Assembly (NCBI RefSeq): GCF_001693415.1
Contig: NZ_MAKX01000001.1
Location: 248,300-312,299, forward strand
Direction of reading: 5' to 3'
Length of the DNA stretch: 64,000 nt
Source: Tenacibaculum soleae
GTDB lineage: Bacteria > Bacteroidota > Bacteroidia > Flavobacteriales > Flavobacteriaceae
The translations under genes were made by a program, and so were the position numbers. Below, piece after piece: positions 46,170 to 54,407 of the stretch (the stretch's first letter is position 1; every line of letters starts with the position of its first letter). The notes below the pieces were generated by a model. The model saw only the letters and a list, made by a program, of their open reading frames with translations. It searched no databases and was not told where the DNA came from.

Positions 46170-46970
46170 TTAGTGATGAGAATCACTACCATTATGCACA
46201 TGGTGTACCGAAAACATTTCCTTGTTATTTTCGGCAACTAACCCTGCTTTTTCTCCGCCCATTATCGTTTCTCCTTCAGAAAGTTTAACTTTATTAGCGC
46301 CGTCAAGCATTTTACTTGCATCAACTTGTATATGAATTTGTGGAGATTTATCATTGCTAACCAGTGCTGTTTCCATCGAAAGTGTTACCTCTTTATACAA
46401 ATCTACCGTGGTCCCTCTGCTTGCAATATGTAACATAAAATTTTTCTCTTCAATTTGTGTAGCTGATTTAAAACCACCTTCTAAAACCACAAATTTATAA
46501 CCAGCTTGCCAGCTCCAAGTTAAGCTGTAGTCCTCAGCTTTAGTCCAAAAATTTTCTTGCGCTGCTTGTCCTTGAATATATCTTTCTTGATCTACACCAA
46601 TACCAAATTTTAGTTGAGTATACATCCCAGCAGGAACATCTTCTAACATTACTTTTACATTTTTAACTTTATCACCACCACCTTCGCTAATAATAAAATA
46701 CCCCTTTTCTTTAGGGTATATAACCTCTTCACCACTTTCAGTAACTAAAACAAAATTACTTACGATATAATCAAAAGCGCTTATGGTTAAGTTTTCGTTA
46801 TTACCATTAGTGTATGAAGTGTTTCCTAAAATTAAATCATCTCCTTTAAATGAGTTATCAAATTCTATTGAAATATTATTTTTTCCTTCTAAAGCCAAAG
46901 GAGTATTATCGCTACAAGACGCGAAAGTAAAGGCAATAGTAATTGCCAATAAAGTGATTGTTTTTTTCAT
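46170..46970 (-). CDS. MbnP family lipoprotein (copper-binding)
   Basis: A 266-residue lipoprotein (lipobox FASC, Cys19). The phrases ISIEFDNSFKGDDLILGN, ISAFDYIVSNFVLV, GMYTQLKFGIGVDQERYIQG and TWSWQAGYKFVVLEGGF are the MbnP signature; family members carry a Trp that the partner MbnH converts to kynurenine. The C-terminal tail HHVHNGSDSHH adds a His-rich metal site. I begin at the ATG at 46970 (MKKTITLL); an earlier TTG at 46994 overlaps the upstream inverted repeat and would spoil the signal peptide. It heads the copper-related operon. Confidence 0.9.
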   Translation of the reverse strand: MKKTITLLAITIAFTFASCSDNTPLALEGKNNISIEFDNSFKGDDLILGNTSYTNGNNENLTISAFDYIVSNFVLVTESGEEVIYPKEKGYFIISEGGGDKVKNVKVMLEDVPAGMYTQLKFGIGVDQERYIQGQAAQENFWTKAEDYSLTWSWQAGYKFVVLEGGFKSATQIEEKNFMLHIASRGTTVDLYKEVTLSMETALVSNDKSPQIHIQVDASKMLDGANKVKLSEGETIMGGEKAGLVAENNKEMFSVHHVHNGSDSHH

Positions 46971-46986
46971 TTTATACGTTTTTAGT

Positions 46987-47014
46987 GTTGACAAACTGTT
47001 TTATGTTTGTCAAC
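46987..47014 (-). promoter_or_regulatory. Perfect 10-bp inverted repeat before the MbnP gene
   Basis: GTTGACAAAC (46987-46996) and GTTTGTCAAC (47005-47014) are perfect reverse complements around 8 bases and lie 17-44 bases before the ATG. This could be the operator of a dimeric metal regulator or a leader hairpin. No exact -7 box was found nearby. The rest of the 46971-47222 interval shows no gene. Confidence 0.5.
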
Positions 47015-47222
47015 TATTTTTTATTTGATCAAACTGCTTTATCTAAAAACTAAAATTAGTTCAGTTTTTTGTACTGTATTTTTTCTTAATTAAATTTTAA
47101 ACATTTGCTTAAAATTTAACATTAGGAAACAAACAGAAGAATAGATAAATTGATCGAAATTCTATTTAATAAATAGCATGTTATACTCATATTATAAACA
47201 CAAGTATAAATTAAGCCAACCG

Positions 47223-47600
47223 TTATAAATGAAAAGTATTTGGTGGATGAAATGTAGCAGATACAAACAAATAAGAATAGGTTTGTTTGTAAAAAAAATG
47301 AGTCTGGTTTATATGTTTCTTTTGTTTTTTATCTTTTAAACTAAGCAACTCTACAAAACCAATTGGGTAATCTTCAGCAACAATTCGTAAAGATCTAAAG
47401 TCATCATCTTGTTGTTGTTGTATTTTTTGCATTAATTGACATTTACCATTACACTGAAGTGCTGGTTTATCTTTATTTATACATAACACTTTTGATATAT
47501 AGTCGTAGTTTATTGCATACTCTACAAAGGGAGCTATAGGTCGTAACATAGCGACCATGTACAATAAGATGAAAAAATATATACTTAGTTTTTGTAACAA
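47223..47600 (-). CDS. Small membrane protein with Cys motif, probably metal-related
   Basis: A 125-residue protein with one N-terminal membrane segment (residues 5-25) and the motif CINKDKPALQCNGKCQL (C40, C50, C54). This C-x9-CNGKC layout recurs in short Bacteroidetes proteins near metal receptor or efflux genes. The start is a TTG at 47600: a stop codon lies two codons upstream, and an exact promoter ends 25 bases before it, which supports this start. The C-terminal half is Gln/Lys/His-rich. It precedes the MbnP operon by 229 bases. Confidence 0.72.
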   Translation of the reverse strand: MLQKLSIYFFILLYMVAMLRPIAPFVEYAINYDYISKVLCINKDKPALQCNGKCQLMQKIQQQQDDDFRSLRIVAEDYPIGFVELLSLKDKKQKKHINQTHFFYKQTYSYLFVSATFHPPNTFHL

Positions 47601-47625
47601 AACTTATGTTTAAAAATACTTAGTA

Positions 47626-47656
47626 CAAAGATAGTTTAAGTATTTTTTTTACTCAA
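47626..47656 (-). promoter_or_regulatory. Promoter of the small CNGKC protein gene
   Basis: On the reverse strand TTG (47656-47654), a 20-base spacer and TATCTTTG (47633-47626) match the Bacteroidetes consensus. The leader would be about 20 bases long. Confidence 0.6.
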
Positions 47657-47676
47657 CTAAAACTTAAGAAAATACT

Positions 47677-47710
47677 ATTTTAATTTATTCTAAATAAAGT
47701 AGTATATTTG
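47677..47710 (+). promoter_or_regulatory. Fur-superfamily-like site and promoter of the Cys-rich peptide
   Basis: TATTTTAATTT-ATTCTAAATAAA has the same right half (ATTCTAAATAAA) as the palindrome at 20481-20509, with a degenerate left half. The exact -7 box TATATTTG (47703-47710) follows after 4 bases, compared with 3 at the first site. Confidence 0.5.
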
Positions 47711-47728
47711 CACCGAATTACATAAGTT

Positions 47729-47917
47729 ATGATTGTATTTTATACTCAAAATAAAAAAGCTCTTCCTGTTGTTTCAATGCAACAAGAAGCCGTATGCACT
47801 TCTATTTGCACTGCTAACTGTATAAAACCTAAAAATAAATGCTGCAATAAGTACCAAAAAAAAGGCATCAACTGTAAGCGATGCCCTTTAACTTTTGATA
47901 TTAAAATAGCTTCTTAA
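47729..47917 (+). CDS. Cys-rich small peptide
   Basis: A 62-residue peptide with seven Cys (C23, C27, C31, C38, C39, C49, C52) in a Lys-rich C-terminal part; no signal peptide is evident. The spacing CxxxCxxxC...CC...CxxC could hold a metal or Fe-S centre. ATG, stop and an exact promoter (TATATTTG) are all in place, so it is probably real despite its size. Its stop abuts the stop of convergent tyrS. With the similar promoter at 20481 it may belong to a common metal-responsive regulon. Confidence 0.65.
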   Translation: MIVFYTQNKKALPVVSMQQEAVCTSICTANCIKPKNKCCNKYQKKGINCKRCPLTFDIKIAS

Positions 47918-49222
47918 TTACGCTACTTTTAATAAAAAATAACTCTTTTTTCCGCGTTGTAATAACACATATTTATCAGCAATTAAATCTTTTGCTGTAA
48001 TTGTAAAGTCTTCTTTTACTTTTTCTTTATTTACCGATACCGCATTTTCTTTTAAAGCTCTTTTTGCATCTCCGTTAGATTTTAAAAAACTAGTTTTACC
48101 TGACAATGCATCAATCATTGATAAACCTTCTGAAATATCTGCTTTTAAAACTTCCGCTTGCGGTACGCCATCAAAAACATCTAAAAATGTTTGCTCGTCT
48201 AAACTCTTTAAATCTTCCGATGTAGATTTTCCGAATAAAATATTAGAAGCTGCAATTGCTTTGTCTAATGCTTCTTTTGAGTGTACAAAAGTAGTAACTT
48301 CTTCAGCTAATTTTCTTTGCAATGCTCTTTGATGTGGTGCTTCTTTATGTGTCTCAATTAATGAATTTATAGTAGCTTCATCTAAAAAGGTAAATATTTT
48401 AATATACTTTTCAGCATCCTCATCTGAAGTGTTTAACCAAAATTGGTAAAATTTATATACAGATGTTTTATCGGCATCTAACCACACATTTCCTCCTTCT
48501 GATTTTCCAAATTTAGAACCATCTGCTTTGGTAATTAACGGACAGGTCATTGCATATGCCTTTGCTTCTTCACCAACATTCATTCTACGCACTAACTCGG
48601 TACCAGTAGTAATATTTCCCCACTGATCTGAACCTCCCATTTGTAACAAACAGTTATGGTTTTTATACAAATGATAAAAATCGTATCCTTGAATTAACTG
48701 GTACGTAAATTCGGTAAAACTCATTCCGTTATTAGAATCACCAGAAATTCGTTTCTTTACAGAATCTTTCGCCATCATATAATTTACTGTAATACGTTTA
48801 CCAACATCACGCGCAAATTCGATAAATGAAAAATTTTTCATCCAATCGTAATTGTTAACTAAAATTGGAGAGTTTTCAGTACCATTATCAAAATTTAAAA
48901 AACGTGCTAAAGTTCGCTTAATTCCATCAACATTTTTAGCTAAAGCTTCTTCATTTAATAAATTACGTTCGTCTGATTTTCCTGACGGATCACCAATCAT
49001 TCCAGTAGCTCCACCAACTAAAGCAACAGGTTTATGTCCTGCTTTTTCAAGGTGTACAAGCAATATAATTGGCACCAAACTTCCTATATGCAATGAATCA
49101 GATGTTGGATCAAAACCAATATATGCTGCCGTCATTTCTTTTTGTAATTGCTCTTCTGTTCCTGGCATCATGTCGTGAACCATTCCACGCCAACGTAATT
49201 CTGCTACTAAATTTTTGGTCAT
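47918..49222 (-). CDS. tyrS: Tyrosyl-tRNA synthetase
   Basis: A 434-residue class I synthetase. The HIGH motif reads [10 protein letters not shown] and the KMSKS-type loop [22 protein letters not shown] and [10 protein letters not shown] are TyrRS-specific, and a C-terminal S4 RNA-binding domain (about 365-430; [20 protein letters not shown]) closes the chain. I start at the ATG at 49222 ([13 protein letters not shown]); an extension to 49243 would add seven residues not seen in the family. The divergent epimerase gene starts 61 bases away. Confidence 0.97.
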   Translation of the reverse strand: MTKNLVAELRWRGMVHDMMPGTEEQLQKEMTAAYIGFDPTSDSLHIGSLVPIILLVHLEKAGHKPVALVGGATGMIGDPSGKSDERNLLNEEALAKNVDGIKRTLARFLNFDNGTENSPILVNNYDWMKNFSFIEFARDVGKRITVNYMMAKDSVKKRISGDSNNGMSFTEFTYQLIQGYDFYHLYKNHNCLLQMGGSDQWGNITTGTELVRRMNVGEEAKAYAMTCPLITKADGSKFGKSEGGNVWLDADKTSVYKFYQFWLNTSDEDAEKYIKIFTFLDEATINSLIETHKEAPHQRALQRKLAEEVTTFVHSKEALDKAIAASNILFGKSTSEDLKSLDEQTFLDVFDGVPQAEVLKADISEGLSMIDALSGKTSFLKSNGDAKRALKENAVSVNKEKVKEDFTITAKDLIADKYVLLQRGKKSYFLLKVA

Positions 49223-49283
49223 TTTTATGAGTTTTAAAGACACAAAGATACATTTATCGTTTAAAAAATTCTATTTTCGTTAT

Positions 49284-50285
49284 ATGATTTTAGTTACAGG
49301 AGGAACAGGTTTAGTAGGCTCACATTTATTATATCATTTAACTCAAAAAAATGATACGATTCGTGCTATTTATAGAACTGAAGAAAAAAAAGAAAAGGTA
49401 AAAAAAATATTTTCTTACTATACCGAAAATATTGAGCAATTATTTAGCAAAATTGAATGGATTAAGGCTGATATTACTGAAATTCCATCTTTAATTCCTG
49501 TTTTTAAAGGTATAACAAATGTATATCATTGTGCTGCTTTGGTTTCTTTTAATCCGAAGGATTATAGAAAGATGCGTCAGGTAAATATTGATGGTACCGC
49601 AAACATGATTAACTTATCTATTGATGCTAAAGTTGTTAAGTTTTGCTTTGTAAGCTCTATTGCTGCGGTTGGAAAAGCTATAAACGGAAAACCTATTGAT
49701 GAGGAAAATGAATGGGCAGACGAAGACAACAATAACGGGTATTCGATTACAAAATACGGTGCCGAAATGGAAGTTTGGCGCGGTAGTCAAGAAGGATTAG
49801 ATGTTATAATTGTTAACCCAGGGGTAATTTTAGGCAGCGGTTTTTGGAATGAAGGATCGGGAAAATTATTTACACAAATAAACAATGGATTTAAGTTTTA
49901 CACAGAAGGTATTACTGGGTTTGTAAGTGTAAAAGATGTTGTAAAAGCAATGATTTTATTATTGCAATCTGATATTAAAAACGAACGATTCGTATTGGTA
50001 TCAGAAAATAAATCTTTTAAAGATGTTTTATTTACTATTGCAGATGGTTTGCACAAAAAGAAACCGTATATAAAAGTTGGAACGCTAATAACTTCGTTTA
50101 TTTGGAGAATTGATTCGGTAATAACTTTGATAACAAAAAAAGAGCCTTTGCTAACTAAAAATTCAGCAAAGGCCTCTCACAATAAATCTTATTATTCGTC
50201 AGAAAAAATAGTAAAAAAATTGAATTTTAAATTTGAATTAATCAATACGTCCATCAATCAAATTTGTGAAAATTATAATTCATAA
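49284..50285 (+). CDS. NAD-dependent epimerase/dehydratase (extended SDR)
   Basis: A 333-residue Rossmann-fold enzyme beginning MILVTGGTGLVGSHLLY, with the TGxxGxxG cofactor motif at residues 5-12 and the active-site YSITKYGAE (Tyr-x3-Lys). The first strand places the true start at 49284; an upstream in-frame ATG at 49215 would add 23 residues that run into the tyrS start. It resembles dihydroflavonol-reductase-like and sugar-nucleotide epimerases, but the substrate is unclear. It ends exactly where the convergent DUF4296 gene ends. Confidence 0.9.
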   Translation: MILVTGGTGLVGSHLLYHLTQKNDTIRAIYRTEEKKEKVKKIFSYYTENIEQLFSKIEWIKADITEIPSLIPVFKGITNVYHCAALVSFNPKDYRKMRQVNIDGTANMINLSIDAKVVKFCFVSSIAAVGKAINGKPIDEENEWADEDNNNGYSITKYGAEMEVWRGSQEGLDVIIVNPGVILGSGFWNEGSGKLFTQINNGFKFYTEGITGFVSVKDVVKAMILLLQSDIKNERFVLVSENKSFKDVLFTIADGLHKKKPYIKVGTLITSFIWRIDSVITLITKKEPLLTKNSAKASHNKSYYSSEKIVKKLNFKFELINTSINQICENYNS

Positions 50286-50741
50286 TTATTCACGCTTCTT
50301 TATATTTAACGGTTTTCTTTTAAAAACAACTTTACTTTCTTCCTTAAAATCTTCTTCTAAAATTAATTTGTCCTCAATTTTTTTATTTTTACCCCTCAAG
50401 GTATCTTTTCCTATATAATATGTTTCTATAGAGTCTAAATTCTTTTTCACTTCTTTAATCATATCAGAATATTCTTCTATTTCAGAAGTGTAATATTTAT
50501 TACTAAGATCAAATCGTAAACTATCAATTTTATACTTTTCATACACCAACATCATATAGTTTTTTTCTTTTTTTAAAAACTTATTTTTAACATTTTCGGC
50601 AGATGAAGCGATATACATATCTGTTAACAAAATAACCATAGAGTCTTTAGGGATTAAAGATTTTGGTGCTTTGTAAATAGTATTACTTGTGGTGCATGAA
50701 GTAATAAGTAACAGAACGATTATGTAGGTTATTTTTTTCAT
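50286..50741 (-). CDS. DUF4296 lipoprotein
   Basis: A 151-residue lipoprotein (lipobox ITSC, Cys16). KSLIPKDSMVILLTDMYIASSA and YKIDSLRFDLSNKYYTSEIEEY match the DUF4296 pattern (helical, with D-x-F-x2-S-x2-YY). The function is unknown. It lies directly after the dihydroorotase gene (adjacent stop and start region), so they share a transcript. In Bacteroidetes this pairing with dihydroorotase and a polyprenol-phosphate glycosyltransferase seems common. Confidence 0.88.
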   Translation of the reverse strand: MKKITYIIVLLLITSCTTSNTIYKAPKSLIPKDSMVILLTDMYIASSAENVKNKFLKKEKNYMMLVYEKYKIDSLRFDLSNKYYTSEIEEYSDMIKEVKKNLDSIETYYIGKDTLRGKNKKIEDKLILEEDFKEESKVVFKRKPLNIKKRE

Positions 50742-52079
50742 TTATGCTTTAAACTCTAAGCGTTTTCCTTTTGTGTTCTCGTCGAAAACCCCATTAACAA
50801 ACATCAAGTTTCCGTTTACAAAAGTGTGTGTTATTTTACTTGAAAACTCAACACCTTCAAAAGGAGACCATCCACATTTATATAATATATTTTCTTTAGC
50901 AACCGTCCAATTTTTATCAGTATCAACCAAAACTAAATCGGCATAAAAACCTTCCTTTATAAATCCGCGTTTTTCTACCCTAAATAATTTTGCTGGGTTA
51001 TGACACATTTTTTCTACCGCTTTTTCAATTGGTAAAACTCCTTCTTTTACTTTTTCTAAGATAGCTGTTACTGCATGTTGTACTAATGGGCCTCCACTAG
51101 GTGCTTTTGTATATACATTATCTTTTTCATCTAAAGTATGCGGCGCATGATCGGTGGCAATTACATCAATTCTATCATCCAATAAAGCTTTCCATAATCC
51201 GTCTTTATCTTTTTGAGATTTTACTGCCGGATTCCATTTTATGTGAGTTCCTTTTTCCTCATAATCTTTGTCTGTAAACCATAAATGGTGCACACAAACC
51301 TCGGCGGTAATTTTCTTTTCTTCTAACGGAATATCATTTCTAAATAATGCTGTTTCTTTAGCTGTTGACAAGTGAAAAACATGTAATCTTGCGCCAGTTT
51401 TTTTAGCCAACGCTATTGCTTTTGAAGATGATAAATAACAAGCTTCTTCACTTCTAATAATTGGATGATATTTTAATGGAATATCATCACCATATTTTGC
51501 TTTATATTCTTCGGTATTTTTTCTAATGGTAGCTTCATCTTCGCAGTGTACCGAAATTAACATATCAGTTGATGAGAATATCTTTTCTAAAACTTCTTCG
51601 TTATCAACTAACATATTTCCAGTTGATGATCCTAAAAACAATTTAATTCCTGCTACATTTTTAGGATTTGTTTTTAACAACTCTTCTAAATTATCATTCG
51701 TACCACCAAACATAAATGAGTAATTAGCATACGATGTTTTAGAGGCTGTTATAAATTTATCTTCTAACAACTCTTGCGTAGTTGCTTGCGGTACCGTATT
51801 GGGCATTTCAATAAACGATGTTATTCCACCAGCAATAGCTGCTTTACTTTCGGTAGCTATATTTGCTTTGTGAGTTAATCCTGGTTCACGAAAATGTACT
51901 TGATCATCAATCATACCCGGAATTAAATATTTTCCTTCTGCATCGATAATTTCAACATTTGAATTCGCATTAATTTCGGTTGAAATTTCTTTTATATAAT
52001 TCCCTTCAATTAAAACATCGCCTTTAAAAACTTTGTTTTCGTTAACAATAGTTGCGTTTTTTATTAAATATGATTTCAT
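50742..52079 (-). CDS. pyrC: Dihydroorotase
   Basis: A 445-residue amidohydrolase that forms dihydroorotate in pyrimidine synthesis. Metal-site motifs are SVHCEDEATI, HVFHLSTAKE and ATDHAPHTLDEK, and GIKLFLGSSTG carries the Lys that is carboxylated. The usual HxH at the first barrel strand reads QVH (DDQVHFREPG, Q60, H62), so one zinc ligand is changed. I recall the same variant in other Bacteroidetes dihydroorotases, so it may still be active, but that is from memory. It lies 2 bases after the glycosyltransferase gene. Confidence 0.92.
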   Translation of the reverse strand: MKSYLIKNATIVNENKVFKGDVLIEGNYIKEISTEINANSNVEIIDAEGKYLIPGMIDDQVHFREPGLTHKANIATESKAAIAGGITSFIEMPNTVPQATTQELLEDKFITASKTSYANYSFMFGGTNDNLEELLKTNPKNVAGIKLFLGSSTGNMLVDNEEVLEKIFSSTDMLISVHCEDEATIRKNTEEYKAKYGDDIPLKYHPIIRSEEACYLSSSKAIALAKKTGARLHVFHLSTAKETALFRNDIPLEEKKITAEVCVHHLWFTDKDYEEKGTHIKWNPAVKSQKDKDGLWKALLDDRIDVIATDHAPHTLDEKDNVYTKAPSGGPLVQHAVTAILEKVKEGVLPIEKAVEKMCHNPAKLFRVEKRGFIKEGFYADLVLVDTDKNWTVAKENILYKCGWSPFEGVEFSSKITHTFVNGNLMFVNGVFDENTKGKRLEFKA

Positions 52080-52081
52080 AA

Positions 52082-52804
52082 TTATTTTGGTAAACCTTTT
52101 AATTTCATTTTTATAACTCCAAAAATAGCTTCTTTTATAATTCCTGAACTTAGTTTTGATTGTCCTAAAACTCTATCAGTAAAAATTACCGAAACTTCTT
52201 TTATTTTAAATTTATGTTTCCAAGCTTTAAATTTCATTTCTATCTGAAAAGCATATCCTATAAATTTAATTTTATCCAATTGTATTTTTTCTAAAACTTT
52301 TCTTTTGTAGCATACAAAACCTGCAGTGGTATCATGAATTGGCATTCTTGTAATTAAACGCACATATTTTGAAGCAAAATAAGACAATAACACTCTGCTC
52401 ATAGGCCAATTAACAACATTTACACCTACAGAGTAACGTGACCCGATAGCTACATCTGCCCCGTTATTTTTGCAAGCTTCGTATAATTTTACTAAATCGT
52501 TTGGATTGTGCGAAAAATCGGCATCCATTTCAATAATAAAATCATAACCTTTATTTATAGCCCATTTAAATCCATGAATGTATGCGGTACCTAAACCGTT
52601 TTTACCTTCTCTTTTTTCTAAAAAAAGATTATTTGGATATGTTTTTTGTAATTTTTCTACAATATCTGCTGTTCCGTCAGGTGAATTATCATCAACAACT
52701 AAAATATCAAACTCTTTTTTTTGATTAAAGGTTGTTTGTATTATTGCCTCGATGTTTTCTTTTTCGTTATAAGTAGGAATTATAACTAAAGCGTCTGATT
52801 TCAT
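52082..52804 (-). CDS. Polyprenol-phosphate mannosyltransferase-like GT2 enzyme
   Basis: A 240-residue cytoplasmic GT-A enzyme like dolichol-phosphate mannose synthase. VVDDNSPDGTADIV and EMDADFSHNP (the metal-binding DxD) and GSRYSVGVNVVNWPMSR are diagnostic, and GYAFQIEMKFKAWKHKFKI matches the C-terminal catalytic strand. It would make polyprenyl-phosphate sugar for envelope glycosylation. I start at the ATG at 52804 (MKSDALVIIPTYNE); an extension to 52837 is upstream of the fold. Confidence 0.92.
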   Translation of the reverse strand: MKSDALVIIPTYNEKENIEAIIQTTFNQKKEFDILVVDDNSPDGTADIVEKLQKTYPNNLFLEKREGKNGLGTAYIHGFKWAINKGYDFIIEMDADFSHNPNDLVKLYEACKNNGADVAIGSRYSVGVNVVNWPMSRVLLSYFASKYVRLITRMPIHDTTAGFVCYKRKVLEKIQLDKIKFIGYAFQIEMKFKAWKHKFKIKEVSVIFTDRVLGQSKLSSGIIKEAIFGVIKMKLKGLPK

Positions 52805-52855
52805 GTAATTTTCATCTAAATCTGAGCAAATATACACTAAATAATCACTAATTTT

Positions 52856-53533
52856 GTGTTAAATAAAAGCATAAAACAAATACAATTGCAAGCAATAGAA
52901 CGCATTATAACTGACAATAATTGGATTACTTTGGTAATTGTATTTGCTATTATTTTATTAGCGTTAATGAAATTACTTGCGCCAAACAAGTTATTTGGTT
53001 ACACCCTTGCTTTTTTCACCCCTGGTTTTTTTAAAAAAAAAGTAACTAATAACACTTCTTTTTACACACCTTTTAATTTATTATTGTTTTTATTTTCTTC
53101 GGTTGTGATTGCTCTTTTTTTAATTTTAATAATCAACTTAACTGATACTGATTATGATGTTAGTTTTTTTAATTATTTAATTATATTTTCTTTCTCTATC
53201 TCTTACTTATCTATAAAACATTTTTTAAATTTCTTCCTATCAAATACATTAGGGCTTTCACCTATTATTAAGTATTTTTTAGTACTTAAATCAGAATACT
53301 TAAACTCTCTCTGCTTACTACTACTTCCTATTATTATTGTGTATCAATATGCCTTTAATAGTGTTATTTTTTTATTAATGTGTTTTGGTATCTTATTTAT
53401 TTTCAGAGGGTTTTTAATTTTAAAAAACAACAAAAAGATAGTATTACGTAAGTTATTTTATTTTATTTTGTACTTTTGCACCCTTGAAATAGCACCGCTA
53501 TTAATTGTTTATAAAATAACAACGACTACGTAA
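52856..53533 (+). CDS. DUF4271 membrane protein
   Basis: A 225-residue membrane protein with about six helices and no catalytic motif. NNWITLVIVFAIILLALMKLLAP near the N-terminus and the order (followed by hemD after 12 bases) fit the Bacteroidetes DUF4271 family. The start is a GTG at 52856; no early ATG exists. Function unknown; the conserved link to uroporphyrinogen-III synthase suggests joint regulation, not necessarily a haem role. Confidence 0.85.
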   Translation: MLNKSIKQIQLQAIERIITDNNWITLVIVFAIILLALMKLLAPNKLFGYTLAFFTPGFFKKKVTNNTSFYTPFNLLLFLFSSVVIALFLILIINLTDTDYDVSFFNYLIIFSFSISYLSIKHFLNFFLSNTLGLSPIIKYFLVLKSEYLNSLCLLLLPIIIVYQYAFNSVIFLLMCFGILFIFRGFLILKNNKKIVLRKLFYFILYFCTLEIAPLLIVYKITTTT

Positions 53534-53545
53534 AGAGAAAAATAT

Positions 53546-54292
53546 ATGAAAGTAAAAACTATTTTAGTTTCTCAACCAGCTCCTAAGACGGAAACTTCTC
53601 CTTATTTTGATTTAGCTGAAAAACAAAAAGTAAAAATTGATTTCCGCTCTTTTATTCATGTTGAAGGTATTGACGGAAAAGAAGTTCGATCTCAAAAAAT
53701 TGATTTAAACAACTATACTGCAATCATTTTAACGAGTAGAAATGCAGTAGATCATTTTTTTAGAATTGCTGAAGAGATGCGCTTCACAGTACCAGATAGC
53801 ATGAAATATTTTTGCCAATCAGAAGCTGTAGCTTATTATTTACAAAAATATGTAGTATACAGAAAGCGTAAAATTTATGTGGGTACTCGTACTTTTCCTG
53901 AATTAAGTAAATTGATAAAAAAACATAAAGACGAAAAATTTTTACTTCCTTCGTCAGATAAACTAAAACCGTTAATCCCAGCAGAATTAGATAAATTAGG
54001 TGTAAATTGGAAACGTGCTGATTTATATAAAACAGTTGTGAGTGATTTATCAGATTTAGAAAATGTTTTTTACGACATCTTAGTGTTTTTTAGTCCTTCA
54101 GGAATTGATAGCTTATTTAAAAATTTCCCTAATTTTAAACAAAATGACACTCGAATAGCTGTTTTTGGTAATTCAACAATTAAAGCTGTTGAAGACAGAG
54201 GGTTGCGTGTAGATATTGCTGCACCAACACCTGAAACTCCTTCAATGACTATGGCTTTAGATAAATATATTAAAGACAACAACAAAAAGTAA
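53546..54292 (+). CDS. hemD: Uroporphyrinogen-III synthase
   Basis: A 248-residue enzyme that closes hydroxymethylbilane with ring-D inversion in haem synthesis. Sequence conservation is always low in this family, but the two-domain layout is clear: AIILTSRNAVDHFFRI (first domain hinge), ADLYKTVVSDL and DILVFFSPSGIDSLFKNFP (second domain), and FGNSTIKAVEDRGLRVDIAA near the end. It follows DUF4271 and ends at a strong terminator, so the pair forms one operon. Confidence 0.9.
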   Translation: MKVKTILVSQPAPKTETSPYFDLAEKQKVKIDFRSFIHVEGIDGKEVRSQKIDLNNYTAIILTSRNAVDHFFRIAEEMRFTVPDSMKYFCQSEAVAYYLQKYVVYRKRKIYVGTRTFPELSKLIKKHKDEKFLLPSSDKLKPLIPAELDKLGVNWKRADLYKTVVSDLSDLENVFYDILVFFSPSGIDSLFKNFPNFKQNDTRIAVFGNSTIKAVEDRGLRVDIAAPTPETPSMTMALDKYIKDNNKK

Positions 54293-54314
54293 CATTTACT
54301 TTTTTATAATTATA

Positions 54315-54356
54315 AAAACCATCAAAGATTTTGTTCTTTGATGGTTTTCTTTTTTA
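54315..54356 (+). terminator. Intrinsic terminator of hemD
   Basis: A perfect 14-bp stem (54315-54328 with 54335-54348) with a 6-base loop, followed by T-rich sequence, 23 bases after the hemD stop. Confidence 0.85.
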
Positions 54357-54407
54357 TATCCGTAAGTATAAAGTACGTTTTACGTCAAAATTGAAAAATT
54401 AAATTCA

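Noticed and set aside
47223..47600. Rejecting the 125-residue gene for lack of an ATG
   Set aside because: I kept the gene: an exact promoter 25 bases upstream and the CNGKC motif support the TTG start, so the missing ATG is not a reason to discard it.
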